In this document: piece by piece, positions 38,001-46,519 of the stretch
How the letters are laid out: the number at the start of each line of letters is the position of its first letter
Position numbering within the stretch: position 1 is the first letter of the stretch
Program-made: the position numbers and the translations under genes
Notes under the pieces: generated by a model
Databases searched by the model: none
Told to the model about the DNA's origin: nothing
What the model saw: only the letters and a program-made list of their open reading frames with translations
DNA from: Colwellia polaris
GTDB taxonomy: Bacteria; Pseudomonadota; Gammaproteobacteria; Enterobacterales; Alteromonadaceae
Direction: 5' to 3'
NCBI RefSeq assembly: GCF_002104515.1
Contig: NZ_NBOE01000005.1
Span: 124,001-188,000 of the forward strand
Length of the DNA: 64,000 bases

Positions 38001-38168
38001 TTCTGGTGTAGAGCCCTGTAAAGTAACAGAAACATTCACTATTTCAGATTCAAAAGACGGAAAAACTTCTAATGGAATACTACTTTTTATTGAGAAAATA
38101 CCGGTCAATAAAATGGTGATCATCAATAAATTAGCCGCAACATGATTTTTAGCAAACCAATCGATCAT
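35070..38168 (-). CDS. RND efflux pump, inner-membrane permease
   Basis: This 1032-residue RND transporter has the standard twelve helices in two halves with two large periplasmic loops. Helix IV carries the proton-relay aspartates in LGIVVDDAIVTGENIYRH, and the second half repeats GVVVNDSLVLVDFINA. It belongs to the AcrB/D/F superfamily; the sequence is closer to the HAE1-like groups seen in marine bacteria than to AcrB. Substrates are unknown. The ATG overlaps the adaptor stop by four bases, and the three genes form one operon. Confidence 0.93.
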   Translation of the reverse strand: MIDWFAKNHVAANLLMITILLTGIFSIKSSIPLEVFPSFESEIVNVSVTLQGSTPEDAEQGVAIRIEEAVQDLEGIEKIISTSVEGGASVRIEADSSIDVRDLLADIKSRVDAINTFPVDAEKPVTAIAQRIRNVISVTIASDYGEKEIREFAEQVRDDLLKLPQVTQVALDAVRDYEISIDINQSKLEQYQLTLSEISTAISNSSVDISAGNVRTDGGDVLVRNIGQAYRRDEFEKIVIKTNTDGTFLLLQDIATVNDGFEETPLRARFNGQQGALIDVYRIGNQSAIDVADAVKEYIDDRQDTLPQGFVLSYWDDDSEIVKSRLNTLITNALQGGFLVLILLTLFLRPSIAFWVSIGIPVSFMGAFIVMPFFDISINIMSLFGFILVLGIVVDDAIVTGENIYRHTQTASSGLEAAIKGTQEVATPVTFGILTTVAAFLPLAFIEGQRGALFAQIPVIVIPVLLFSLIESKFVLPSHLKSLRLRSESTKQSKFSVWQQGFADGFENAILKYYKPLLALSIRNRLTTVALFFGVLILIVAFITSGWTRFVFFPRIASETALGSVTMPVGTSFDVVDSYVEKMSNSAKLLQDKYRDEQGQSLILNTLAITSEEKGRVRFEILAADKNTTGIGTAQLVKEWRELIGPLPGAESVTFRAELGRGGDPIDVQLSATDLKTLKLVSDEVKNRIRTYPTAFEIADSLSNGKEELQIQLTAQGYAMGMNNTWVTRQVRDAYFGSQVQRIQRGRDDLRVMLRFPLSERQSISKLNDMLINTPSGGKVPLSHVATLKPGKSASAITRIDRYRTINVTADVDKNATNMTTLNADLNQFLTELMSKYPGVSYSLEGEAREQADSFSSLAWGLVFVFFIIYCLLAIPFKSYVQPIIVMSVIPFGAIGAIIGHWIMGMDLTIMSILGLMALIGVVVNDSLVLVDFINAKVRSGIKAYDAVLIAAQSRFRPVMLTSLTTFIGLMPLLFEKATQAQFLIPMAVSLGFGIIFATFITLILVPVNYLLVEDIKKVSNKGKQKLIDQFT

Positions 38169-39466
38169 GACTTAGCTCCTTTATCATCAAACGCTTGCTT
38201 TTCACCCTGTTTAGATCCTCCATTTTTTTCAGGTCTTTTCTCACGCCTTTTGTCAGCGTTAGCTTTTTCTCTGGTTTTTTTAGCTGCTTTTACCGGCTTA
38301 CCATCGATACTATTTATACTCACTATTGTGCCTGAAGTAACTTGACCTAAAGGGGTTAACACTAACAATTCATCAACTTCTAAACCCGACTTAATAACCG
38401 CAACGTCTTCACTTTGCCAAGCGATCGAAATGTTTTTACGTTTGAGTATATTATCATCAACAACATAAACGTAGCTGCCTTGATAAATCGCTTTATTTGG
38501 AATACTCAGTGCATTTTCAATAGTTTTACCCTTAATTTTTGCGCTCACATACTGGCCAATTTTTAAAGGTAAGCCATTGCCTTCATTTTCTCCGTACGGA
38601 TCGTCAATTTGTGCTACAACAAATAATTGTTGCGACTCTTCATCAAACGCTCCTTCTGTTCGCACAACTTTACCTTGCCAACTTTGACGGGTGGCTAAAT
38701 CTGAGAATATTGTCACGTCTGGTTGTTCTTGGACTGCAGCATTTTCAAAACGATTGCTTTCAGGCAATATCATATACGCTAGGTCTTTATTTTTTAACGG
38801 CAAACGTATTTCAACATAATCAACGGCATAAATTTCAGCAAGTTGTGTACCTATACTCACCACTTGTCCTACATCAACAGATTTGCTTAATACTCGGCCT
38901 GTATAGGGTGCAATAATATTACTACGCTCAACCGCTAATTCAGCTTTAGATAAACTGGCTTCGGCTGAAAATACTGAGGCTTGCGCCGCCATTAATTGCG
39001 GCTTACGAAGCACTAAATCAGGTGCTTTTTTGTTATTACCTAAGCGCTGCCAATCTTGCTCTGCCTGCTCTACTCGAGCTTGCTCTTCGCTAAAACTCTG
39101 TTGTGCACTAAATAAATTTGCTTGGGCAATTTTAACTTCAGCGAGTAAATCTCTTTGATCCAATTGCAGTAAAATATCGCCTTCTTCGAAAAACCCGCCC
39201 GCTCTAAATTTAGGATTAATACTGATAATTTGTCCTGACACTTGCGGTAATAACACACTCTGAGTACGCGGTTTTATCGTGCCATAACTATCGATCCCAA
39301 TAGCAAGATCGTTTCGTATTAATTTTGCAACTTCGACACTGATCTGTGGTGCTGCACTGGGCTGACCTCGCTTTGCTGAAGGTGGATTACTCGTTACTAT
39401 ATACGCAGCGAATAAGAGCGATAATAAAACAATGATTGGCAGTAGTTTTCTTAATTTTAACGACAT
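38165..39466 (-). CDS. RND efflux pump, periplasmic adaptor
   Basis: This 433-residue membrane-fusion protein has an N-terminal anchor (LLPIIVLLSLLFAAYIVTS), a barrel-sandwich/lipoyl half (SGQIISINPKFRAGGFFEEGDILLQLDQRDL), a helical hairpin (~105-165), the second lipoyl half (IIAPYTGRVLSKSVDVGQVVSIG) and beta-barrel parts. The C-terminal ~40 residues are very rich in Lys, Arg and Glu, which is unusual but disordered-looking. It links permease and outer-membrane channel; its ATG overlaps the channel gene stop (TAATG). Confidence 0.92.
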   Translation of the reverse strand: MSLKLRKLLPIIVLLSLLFAAYIVTSNPPSAKRGQPSAAPQISVEVAKLIRNDLAIGIDSYGTIKPRTQSVLLPQVSGQIISINPKFRAGGFFEEGDILLQLDQRDLLAEVKIAQANLFSAQQSFSEEQARVEQAEQDWQRLGNNKKAPDLVLRKPQLMAAQASVFSAEASLSKAELAVERSNIIAPYTGRVLSKSVDVGQVVSIGTQLAEIYAVDYVEIRLPLKNKDLAYMILPESNRFENAAVQEQPDVTIFSDLATRQSWQGKVVRTEGAFDEESQQLFVVAQIDDPYGENEGNGLPLKIGQYVSAKIKGKTIENALSIPNKAIYQGSYVYVVDDNILKRKNISIAWQSEDVAVIKSGLEVDELLVLTPLGQVTSGTIVSINSIDGKPVKAAKKTREKANADKRREKRPEKNGGSKQGEKQAFDDKGAKS

Positions 39467-41088
39467 TATTTTTCCATGCTTGTGCGGTTAGTTAACGATG
39501 TGGGTAATGAGTTACCGCTAGTTTTTGGGCTATCAATTCTTTGGTTATCATTTTTTGGGTTATTAGCTATCTGGTTGTTCTGTACTTCGTTATTGCTCAA
39601 TTTATTCGTGGTATCAAGGTAATCACCACCTAACGCCAGATATATTTCAATTCTATTTTGCAGTAATTGATTAGTTAACTGTATAACGGTGGTTTGTGCG
39701 TCAAACGAACGACGTTGAGACTCTAATACTGTGGTATAGGTTACTAAGCCACGCAAATATTGATCAAATGAAAGCTTTTCTGCCGCGATGGCATTTTCTT
39801 GCGCTTTTAAATAAAAACTATATTGTTGATTAAGGGATTCTCTTTCGCTTACGCTATTTTCAACATCAGCAAACGCTTGATAAACTTGCTGTAAATATTG
39901 TTTTTCTTTTTGCACAACAGACAATTTTGCTTGTGCTTCTAGTGACTCTAATCGACCTGAATTAAATAACGGACTGGTTATCCCACCAATTAAAGACCAA
40001 GCTAATGCTCCGCCATCAAGTAAATTAGTGAGTTCATTGGCACTATCACTTAGCCCTGCATTTAAATTAAAACTAGGAAAACGTTGTTTATGTGCTACAG
40101 CTAACCCAGCATCTAACGCTAACAATTCTAACCACCCTGCTTGAATGTCTGCTCTTCTGGTGAGTAGTTGTGCAGGTAAACCTAGGTTGATTTCTTCACT
40201 AATAACAGGAAGGCTTTGTTCACTTACTCTATTTGCTAGCGGATAATCACCCATGAGCAACTCAAGTGCTCTACTTTTAATGTTTAAGGTTTGCTGTTGA
40301 TCTGCCACACGCGCTAATTCTTGATTAACGGTATTTTTAGTTAGGTAAACATCTAACGCATCATTCAAACCCAATTGATAAGATGATTGAATCATTGATA
40401 AATTGCGTTGTAAGTTATCTGCTCGTTCTTGATATAAGTTAAGCAGCTGTTGTGCCTGTGTTAAATCAAACCAAGCTTTAGTGATATCAGCGACTAACGT
40501 GAGTTCACTGTGCCGATAATTAGATATTGCTGCGGCATAATTTAGTCGGTCTTGATTTTGTTGGTCAGACAGCTTTCCCCATAGGTCAAGCTCGTAAGTT
40601 AAATCAACACTGAAATCAGCGCTGGTTTGATAACTAGTAGTATTACTTGTTACTTGTTTGCGTCTTGAATTTGCTAAAGATAAAGAAAGTTCAGGTAGAT
40701 CAGTTGACGAGCTTATGTTTATTCTTTCTTTTGCAAGTGCCACACTCACTTTTTCAGCATTCAGTGTGTAGTTACTTTGTAACGCGTAACTTATTAATTC
40801 TTCTAAACCCCTGTCATTAAAGCTTTTTATCCAGCCATCATTTACTTGGATTACTTCATTCGTTATTACATCAGATTGCCATTTAATAGGTATGTTTTTA
40901 TCAACTAGAGCCTCTGGTTTTGAATGAGATAGTCCACTTGGGCTGCTGCAAGCGCCAACGAGTAGCGCTAAGCTAATAGCTAAGCAACACTTAGAATTTA
41001 GCTTGTTTTTTGGCGAACTAAGTTGCCTCGAACTCTGAGAAAACCCCAGCTCTACCAACTCTGTTGCTTTGTTAAAACGAACGTTCAA
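39466..41088 (-). CDS. RND efflux pump, outer-membrane lipoprotein channel (NodT/OprM type)
   Basis: This 540-residue TolC-family channel has a lipobox LLVGAC47SSP. The two outer-membrane efflux repeats include YELDLWGKLSDQ, QLLTRRADIQAGWLELLALDAGLAVAHKQRFPSFNL and YLRGLVTYTTVLESQRR. The last ~50 residues are rich in Asn, Gln and Ser (low complexity) and lie beyond the usual end. The TTG at 41088 is accepted as start because GAGGAAGGA lies just before it. The stretch before the signal peptide (about 30 residues) is longer than normal. Confidence 0.9.
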   Translation of the reverse strand: MNVRFNKATELVELGFSQSSRQLSSPKNKLNSKCCLAISLALLVGACSSPSGLSHSKPEALVDKNIPIKWQSDVITNEVIQVNDGWIKSFNDRGLEELISYALQSNYTLNAEKVSVALAKERINISSSTDLPELSLSLANSRRKQVTSNTTSYQTSADFSVDLTYELDLWGKLSDQQNQDRLNYAAAISNYRHSELTLVADITKAWFDLTQAQQLLNLYQERADNLQRNLSMIQSSYQLGLNDALDVYLTKNTVNQELARVADQQQTLNIKSRALELLMGDYPLANRVSEQSLPVISEEINLGLPAQLLTRRADIQAGWLELLALDAGLAVAHKQRFPSFNLNAGLSDSANELTNLLDGGALAWSLIGGITSPLFNSGRLESLEAQAKLSVVQKEKQYLQQVYQAFADVENSVSERESLNQQYSFYLKAQENAIAAEKLSFDQYLRGLVTYTTVLESQRRSFDAQTTVIQLTNQLLQNRIEIYLALGGDYLDTTNKLSNNEVQNNQIANNPKNDNQRIDSPKTSGNSLPTSLTNRTSMEK

Positions 41089-41190
41089 AATCCTTCCTCA
41101 TAGTAACAATTACATTTTTAAACTATTGATTTAACAATATAGTATGACTGAGTAAAGTTACACACAATATTCTTTACACTGCTTTACATA

Positions 41191-41419
41191 ACCTGAACTC
41201 TGGATAAGCAGCACTTGCTCAATGCTCCCTTTTAAGCCATTTTCTGCGTTAAAACGTCGATAAATAGCGCGCTATTCATAAACGTTTTGCCTTAAAAATG
41301 GCATAAAATGAAGCATTGATGATGTCTATTCGTGATGTTCACCTGGCTAGAGCATTTACTTTATCAACTAAGCTTTTGATTCAGTTGAGTATCAAGCACT
41401 CATTATCCAGAGTTCAGGT
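41191..41419. mobile_element. MITE-like element, copy 2 (inverted relative to copy 1)
   Basis: This 229-bp non-coding element has perfect ends ACCTGAACTCTGGATAA / TTATCCAGAGTTCAGGT. It is flanked by the direct repeat TACATA on both sides (41185-41190 and 41420-41425), a likely target duplication. Its palindromic core (about 41251-41288) surrounds AATAGCGCGCTATT. It is the reverse complement of the element at 11758-11983 with scattered differences. It sits in the 605-bp gap upstream of the efflux operon and may affect its promoter. Confidence 0.8.
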
Positions 41420-41582
41420 TACATAAGTTTTTGAACAATAAGACGAGTGGTTTATTTCATACGCTAAACAACGTTTTTAAAGTAAGAAGACGAAAAGCTT
41501 TAAATGAATATTTTGTTTTTCCGCTGTTTATTATTTTACTGCTATTAAAAATTTGCTTTTCTAGTAAAGCTATAGTTCAGAT

Positions 41583-41629
41583 GACATAAAAGCGCCAATC
41601 AATGGTTAATTGATTGGCGCTTTTATGTC
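41583..41629. terminator. bidirectional terminator with 20-bp perfect stem, behind aroG
   Basis: The arms 41583-41602 and 41610-41629 are exact reverse complements with a 7-nt loop. The inner core AGCGCCAATCAA is flanked by A/T runs on both sides, so a U-run follows the GC core in either direction. It lies 65 bp beyond the aroG stop. Confidence 0.8.
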
Positions 41630-41693
41630 TTTTAAAACGACAAAACTCAGTAAAAACAATTAAAGTGTTTTAATTATTTACTCAGTTTAAAGT

Positions 41694-42752
41694 TTATTTA
41701 TTAGCTCTGCGGTCTGTAACGGCTTGATCTAACTCAGCAAGTAAGGTTTCTGTATCTTGCCAGCCTATACAAGCATCGGTAATACTTTGTCCATAAGTAC
41801 CTTTTTCACCTTCCGCTAAATCTTGGCGGCCTTCCACTAAATGACTTTCTACCATAACACCAAAAATGTCATCATTACCGCTACGCATTTGAGCACAGAC
41901 ATCTTTACACACCAGCATTTGGTTTTCGAATTTCTTACTGCTATTGGCATGACTAAAATCAATCATTATATTGGTATTTAAACCTGATTTTTCTAGCTGC
42001 TGAGTAACTGATTTAACACTCTCTGCATCAAAATTAGTTTTTCGGCCGCCACGTAAAATGATATGACAATCTTCATTACCTGTAGTTTCAACTATCGCTG
42101 AATGACCATACTTAGTCACTGAAAGAAAATGATGCGGAGCACTTGCAGCACCAATAGCGTCAATAGCAACTTTAATCGTGCCATCAGTACCATTTTTAAA
42201 ACCTACTGGGCATGATAAGCCTGAAGCGAGTTCACGATGAACTTGGCTCTCGGTTGTACGCGCACCTATAGCGCCCCAACACATAAAGTCGGCCATGTAC
42301 TGCGGAGTGATCATATCTAAGAATTCACCTGCGGTAGGTAAACCCAAATTATTTAAATCAAGTAACAATTTACGGCCAATGCGCAAACCATCATTTAGTT
42401 TAAAACTATTATCCATGTAAGGGTCGTTAATAAGCCCTTTCCATCCAACGGTTGTTCTGGGCTTTTCAAAATAAACACGCATGACAATTTCTAACGAGTT
42501 TTTATATTTTTCGCGAAGCTTTACTAAACGTTCGCCATACTCCAAAGCCGCTTTTGGATCATGTATCGAACATGGACCAATAACGACAAGTAAACGATCA
42601 TCTTTGTTATTAAAAATGTTACTGATGGCTTGTCTACCAGTAAAAACCGACTTGGTTGCCTGCTCTGAAGAAGGGTATCGCTCAAGTAATGCGATAGGAG
42701 GTAAAAGTTCTTTAATATTATTAATACGAACGTCGTCGGTTTGCTCAAACAT
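41694..42752 (-). CDS. aroG: 3-deoxy-7-phosphoheptulonate synthase (DAHP synthase), AroG type
   Basis: This is a 352-residue class I-alpha DAHP synthase. The N-terminus DDVRINNIKELLPPIALLERYPSSE closely follows E. coli AroG, and DDRLLVVIGPCSIHDPKAALEYGERL, YFEKPRTTVGWKGLINDP, FCWGAIGARTTESQ and MIDFSHANSSKK are all present. It condenses erythrose 4-phosphate with phosphoenolpyruvate to open the shikimate pathway. AroG-like sequence suggests phenylalanine sensitivity, which is inferred. No convincing TyrR box was found upstream. Confidence 0.93.
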   Translation of the reverse strand: MFEQTDDVRINNIKELLPPIALLERYPSSEQATKSVFTGRQAISNIFNNKDDRLLVVIGPCSIHDPKAALEYGERLVKLREKYKNSLEIVMRVYFEKPRTTVGWKGLINDPYMDNSFKLNDGLRIGRKLLLDLNNLGLPTAGEFLDMITPQYMADFMCWGAIGARTTESQVHRELASGLSCPVGFKNGTDGTIKVAIDAIGAASAPHHFLSVTKYGHSAIVETTGNEDCHIILRGGRKTNFDAESVKSVTQQLEKSGLNTNIMIDFSHANSSKKFENQMLVCKDVCAQMRSGNDDIFGVMVESHLVEGRQDLAEGEKGTYGQSITDACIGWQDTETLLAELDQAVTDRRANK

Positions 42753-42973
42753 ATTGCTTCTCTTTATACTAAAATTTTGTTTATTATTTACGTCTAGACA
42801 CCTAGATGATTATTCCAAATTTAACTTATCAGTGTTCTTACACTAATAGCAACCTAAAATACGAAAAAAGCGGTATAATAAAAATATTCGACTTTAGCGG
42901 ATAATAATTAGCTTTATTTTATTAGATGCTTGTCGTATTTTTTATCAAACAAATATATAGGTTGCACAGTATT

Positions 42974-43978
42974 ATGAACCACTCTCACCTGCCGTTAATT
43001 GATTTACATCGTCATTTAGACGGAAACATTCGCCCTAAAACCATATGGGCATTAGCACAACAGCACAACATAGCTTTACCTGAAAATAACTTCGAAGCAT
43101 TCATTCCTCATGTACAAGTTCAAGGTAGTGAAAGCGATTTATTAGCTTTTCTAAGTAAACTTGATTGGGGTGTCGCTGTACTCAAAACTTTAGATGACTG
43201 TAAGCGTATTGCCTATGAAAACGTCGAAGATGCATACAACGCCGGTATTAATTATGCCGAATTACGTTTCTCACCTTATTATATGGCAATGAATAATAAT
43301 TTAGTTATTGCTGATGTTGTTGCGGCTGTAATAGACGGTGTTAATGCAGCTTGCAAAGTATATGATGTTAAAATTAACCTCATTGGTATTTTAAGTCGTA
43401 CTTTTGGTGTTGATAAATGCCAAGCAGAGTTAGATGGCCTTCTCGCTCATAAACAACATTTGGTTGCGATTGATTTAGCGGGAGATGAGTATAATTTTCC
43501 TGGTGAAATGTTTGTTGAACACTTCAAACAAGTCAATAAAGCACAATTACAAGCCACCATACATGCGGGTGAAGCAGCCGGGCCAGAGAGTATATGGCAA
43601 GCCATTAACCAATTAAACGCTAAACGCATTGGTCATGGTGTTGCTTGTTATCAAGATGAAAAGCTGATGGATTATATGCTCGAGCATAATATTGCTATAG
43701 AGTCATGCCTTACTTCTAACTTTCAAACCGGTACGATTAAAGACTTAAGCCAACATCCAATTAAAGAATTTTTAGCACGTGGACTTTTGGTATGTCTAAA
43801 TACCGATGATCCGGGTGTGCAAGGCATTGAACTTAAAAACGAATTTAAAATAGCACGTGAGACTTTAGGCTTTTCAGATAAAGATATACAACAACTACAA
43901 GAAAACGCCTTAAAGGCAAGTTTTTTATCAGATAGCGACAAAGCGCTTTTAAAACAAAAAGCAGCAAATAAACAGTAA
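42974..43978 (+). CDS. add: adenosine deaminase
   Basis: This 334-residue metal-dependent deaminase has the zinc ligands HRHLDG near the N-terminus, HAGEAAGPESIW with the third histidine, HGVACYQD, and NTDDPGVQG with the catalytic aspartate. It converts adenosine to inosine and feeds purine salvage, in keeping with deoD close by. The start is ATG 42974 (MNHSHLPLIDLHRHLDGN), since the upstream ATG at 42926 adds 16 residues not seen in the family. Confidence 0.93.
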   Translation: MNHSHLPLIDLHRHLDGNIRPKTIWALAQQHNIALPENNFEAFIPHVQVQGSESDLLAFLSKLDWGVAVLKTLDDCKRIAYENVEDAYNAGINYAELRFSPYYMAMNNNLVIADVVAAVIDGVNAACKVYDVKINLIGILSRTFGVDKCQAELDGLLAHKQHLVAIDLAGDEYNFPGEMFVEHFKQVNKAQLQATIHAGEAAGPESIWQAINQLNAKRIGHGVACYQDEKLMDYMLEHNIAIESCLTSNFQTGTIKDLSQHPIKEFLARGLLVCLNTDDPGVQGIELKNEFKIARETLGFSDKDIQQLQENALKASFLSDSDKALLKQKAANKQ

Positions 43979-44043
43979 TCCGTGTTGTTGAAATTGTTAA
44001 TGATAGGTTAAAATAACTGATTAACAATCAACTAGGAGAACAC

Positions 44044-44214
44044 GTGTTCGAAGTTATAATTGCGATAATCACAGGTATATTTGTTGGATTAATATTTTCA
44101 TTATTGAAATTACCCATACCTGCTCCGCCAGTTTTATCTGGCATTGCTGGTATTTTCGGCATTTATTTAGGTGGCATCGGTTATCACTGGATTATTGAAC
44201 GCTTTTTCAGTTAG
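44044..44214 (+). CDS. XapX domain small membrane protein
   Basis: This 56-residue protein starts at GTG 44044 with AGGAG six bases upstream. It has two hydrophobic helices separated by LLKLPIPAPPVLSGIAGIFGIYLGG, which is the XapX (DUF1427) signature. Function is unknown in the family. It lies 65 bp after add and before deoD, so it may be carried on the add transcript. It is easily missed because of its length and GTG start. Confidence 0.8.
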   Translation: MFEVIIAIITGIFVGLIFSLLKLPIPAPPVLSGIAGIFGIYLGGIGYHWIIERFFS

Positions 44215-44338
44215 AATCCTATTTTAAACATTTAAAAGACATATCAGTAAAACATCCTTGATAGCAGCTGAATTACAAATTACCAGCAAAGGCTAGAAAC
44301 TTACTGTGATTGAACACCACTAACAAAGGTTAACACTC

Positions 44339-45043
44339 ATGGCAACAGCACATATTGAAGCAAACAATGGCGATTTCGCAAAAACGGTACTTATGCCGGG
44401 CGATCCACTTCGCGCAAAATACATAGCAGACAATTTTCTTGACGACGTAAAGTGTGTAACACGCGTACGTAATATGTTTGGTTACACAGGTACCTATAAA
44501 GGCAAACCTGTTTCTGTGATGGGCTCAGGAATGGGTATTCCATCAATCTCAATTTATGCAACTGAATTATACAAAGACTACGGCGTTGAAAGTATTATAC
44601 GTATAGGCTCTTGTGGCGCAGTACGTGATGATATAAAAGTACGCGATATTATCGTAGGTATGGCAGCAAGCACAGACTCAAATGTAAATCGCTCACGTAT
44701 GAATGGTTGTGACTTCGCTGTTACAGCTGATTTCGATTTATTACATAATGTTGTAAAAACAGCTGAAAAAACCGGTAAAAAAATCCGTGTAGGTAACATA
44801 TTTACCTCTGATTTATTTTACACTCCTCAACCTGAAATGTTTGCATTAATGGAAAAATATGGCATTTTAGCGGTTGAAATGGAAGCAGCAGGATTATACG
44901 GTGTTGCTGCAGAATACGGTAAAAAAGCATTAACTGTATTAACTGTAAGTGACCATATTAAAACCGGTGAACAAACGACGGCAGACGAACGTGAAACTAC
45001 GTTTAAAGGTATGATGGAATTAACATTAGATAGCCTGCTTTAA
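44339..45043 (+). CDS. deoD: purine nucleoside phosphorylase, DeoD type
   Basis: This 234-residue hexameric-type phosphorylase begins with [32 protein letters not shown] and has [55 protein letters not shown] and the catalytic aspartate in [11 protein letters not shown]. It splits purine (deoxy)nucleosides to base and (deoxy)ribose 1-phosphate. With Add nearby and DeoA at the far right of the window it belongs to nucleoside salvage. A terminator follows. Confidence 0.96.
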   Translation: MATAHIEANNGDFAKTVLMPGDPLRAKYIADNFLDDVKCVTRVRNMFGYTGTYKGKPVSVMGSGMGIPSISIYATELYKDYGVESIIRIGSCGAVRDDIKVRDIIVGMAASTDSNVNRSRMNGCDFAVTADFDLLHNVVKTAEKTGKKIRVGNIFTSDLFYTPQPEMFALMEKYGILAVEMEAAGLYGVAAEYGKKALTVLTVSDHIKTGEQTTADERETTFKGMMELTLDSLL

Positions 45044-45069
45044 CTTGATAGCTAATTTTAATAGTAGAA

Positions 45070-45094
45070 AGCCAGTCGAATGACTGGCTTTTTT
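45070..45094 (+). terminator. terminator of deoD
   Basis: AGCCAGTC-GAAT-GACTGGCT followed by a run of T residues, 27 bp after the stop codon. The remaining ~190 bp to the next gene show nothing definite. Confidence 0.88.
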
Positions 45095-45282
45095 AATTTT
45101 GATGGCTTCACTTCACACAACTTCACTTAAGATTGACTGAGCCTATACAAATCTATTTATTAAAGTAACATTGATTAATTCAAGTCATTAAATTTATATG
45201 GTCTTTTGTTCACGCTTAGGTCATGAAAAAGCATCGAAGCGCTTTATCACCCTACCATAAGAAAGTTGAGAAGCCATCGGTA

Positions 45283-45585
45283 TTACAACTTAATTCTTCC
45301 TTTATTGAGTTGTAAAGTATGCTCCCCCACGCCTTTTACATTCAGTAAATCATCAACAGAATTAAACTGGCCATTTGATTCACGGTACGCGACGATAGCT
45401 TTTGCTCGTTTTTCACCTACACCTTTCAATAAGGCTAAAGTTTCAATATCTGCAAGGTTAATATCTACCACTTGTATTTCTGTAACGGCAGCAACGTCTG
45501 GAACGTCATTAAAACCTGCTGCTTGTAGTGGCATTGACAGTACTGTAAATAAAACGATAAGAGCGTAATAGATGTGACTTTTCAT
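45283..45585 (-). CDS. ComEA-like helix-hairpin-helix protein
   Basis: This 100-residue protein has a signal peptide (residues 1-22, ending MPLQAAG) and a C-terminal ComEA-type HhH domain: VDINLADIETLALLKGVGEKRAKAIVAYRESNGQFNSVDDLLNVKGVGEHTLQ. Proteins of this size in gammaproteobacteria are periplasmic DNA-binding proteins; ComEA in Vibrio pulls incoming DNA across the outer membrane during transformation. A role in competence is possible but not shown. It is transcribed alone. Confidence 0.85.
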   Translation of the reverse strand: MKSHIYYALIVLFTVLSMPLQAAGFNDVPDVAAVTEIQVVDINLADIETLALLKGVGEKRAKAIVAYRESNGQFNSVDDLLNVKGVGEHTLQLNKGRIKL

Positions 45586-45718
45586 GTTACTTTCCTTCTA
45601 AATAGAGTTAATTTCCTTATAAGTGAACCATTATAGATAATAATTCACTTCATTAGGTTTAGAAGTCTTGTTTAGATTTGTCAAATAGAAGTCAAATTAA
45701 TTGACTTTTTTGTTAGCT

Positions 45719-46414
45719 TTAGCTTATTGATTGGTTAATTTCTTGTAAAACGCTATGTGGGCTTTCAGATTTGGTGATCGGGCGACCAATAACAAGATAA
45801 TCAACGCCAACATCTAACGCTTGACGAGGAGTCATAATACGTTTTTGATCGTCTGCATTGCTGCCCTCAGGACGTATACCTGGTGTTACAAGTTTAAAGT
45901 CTTTCCCTAGTAAGCTTTTTAATGTTTCTGCTTCCATTGCAGAGCAAACCACACCATCTAAACCAGCCTTTTTAGTTAATGTGGCTAAGTGTTGTACATG
46001 TTCAGCTGGAGATTTAGTGATACCAATACCAGCCAGATCTTCTTCTCCCATACTGGTAAGCACTGTAACAGCGATTAATAAAGGTGCTTTGTCACCATAA
46101 GGTATTAGCGCCTCTTTCGCCTTTACCATCATTTTAAGACCACCTGACGCATGAACATTGACCATCCAAACACCTAATTCAGCAGTAGCAGCGACAGCTT
46201 TAGCCACTGTATTGGGAATATCATGAAATTTTAGATCAAGAAAAACATCAAAACCACGATCGACAAGTGCTTTAACAAAGTCTGGGCCAAAATGTGTGAA
46301 CATTTCTTTACCTACTTTTAAACGACAGTCGCTCGGTTGAATTTTATCTACAAAAGATAATGCCTTTTCTTTGTTATCAAAATCTAAGGCTACGACAACT
46401 TTTGCATCTCTCAT
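45719..46414 (-). CDS. pyrF: orotidine 5'-phosphate decarboxylase
   Basis: This 231-residue type I OMP decarboxylase opens [21 protein letters not shown]. It has the catalytic D-x-K-x-x-D in [16 protein letters not shown], the [12 protein letters not shown] segment, and the closing [17 protein letters not shown]...[12 protein letters not shown]. It makes UMP from OMP. It follows lapB by 105 bp, the typical lapAB-pyrF order of gammaproteobacteria. Confidence 0.96.
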   Translation of the reverse strand: MRDAKVVVALDFDNKEKALSFVDKIQPSDCRLKVGKEMFTHFGPDFVKALVDRGFDVFLDLKFHDIPNTVAKAVAATAELGVWMVNVHASGGLKMMVKAKEALIPYGDKAPLLIAVTVLTSMGEEDLAGIGITKSPAEHVQHLATLTKKAGLDGVVCSAMEAETLKSLLGKDFKLVTPGIRPEGSNADDQKRIMTPRQALDVGVDYLVIGRPITKSESPHSVLQEINQSIS

Positions 46415-46519
46415 GCAACTCTCCTCAATAATAAATATTTTAATAATACAACGAACTTTGCGCTAAAAAGCCTGTATAAGCAGGCTTTATATATTTTACA
46501 AAACAGCCACGTAGTTTAC

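Noticed and set aside
42753-42860. TyrR box upstream of aroG
   Set aside because: AGTGTTCTTACACT near 42830-42845 is palindromic but lacks the TGTAAA-N6-TTTACA pattern.
42926-42973. Upstream ATG for add
   Set aside because: It would add a hydrophobic 16-residue leader not expected for this cytoplasmic enzyme; the ATG at 42974 gives the normal N-terminus.
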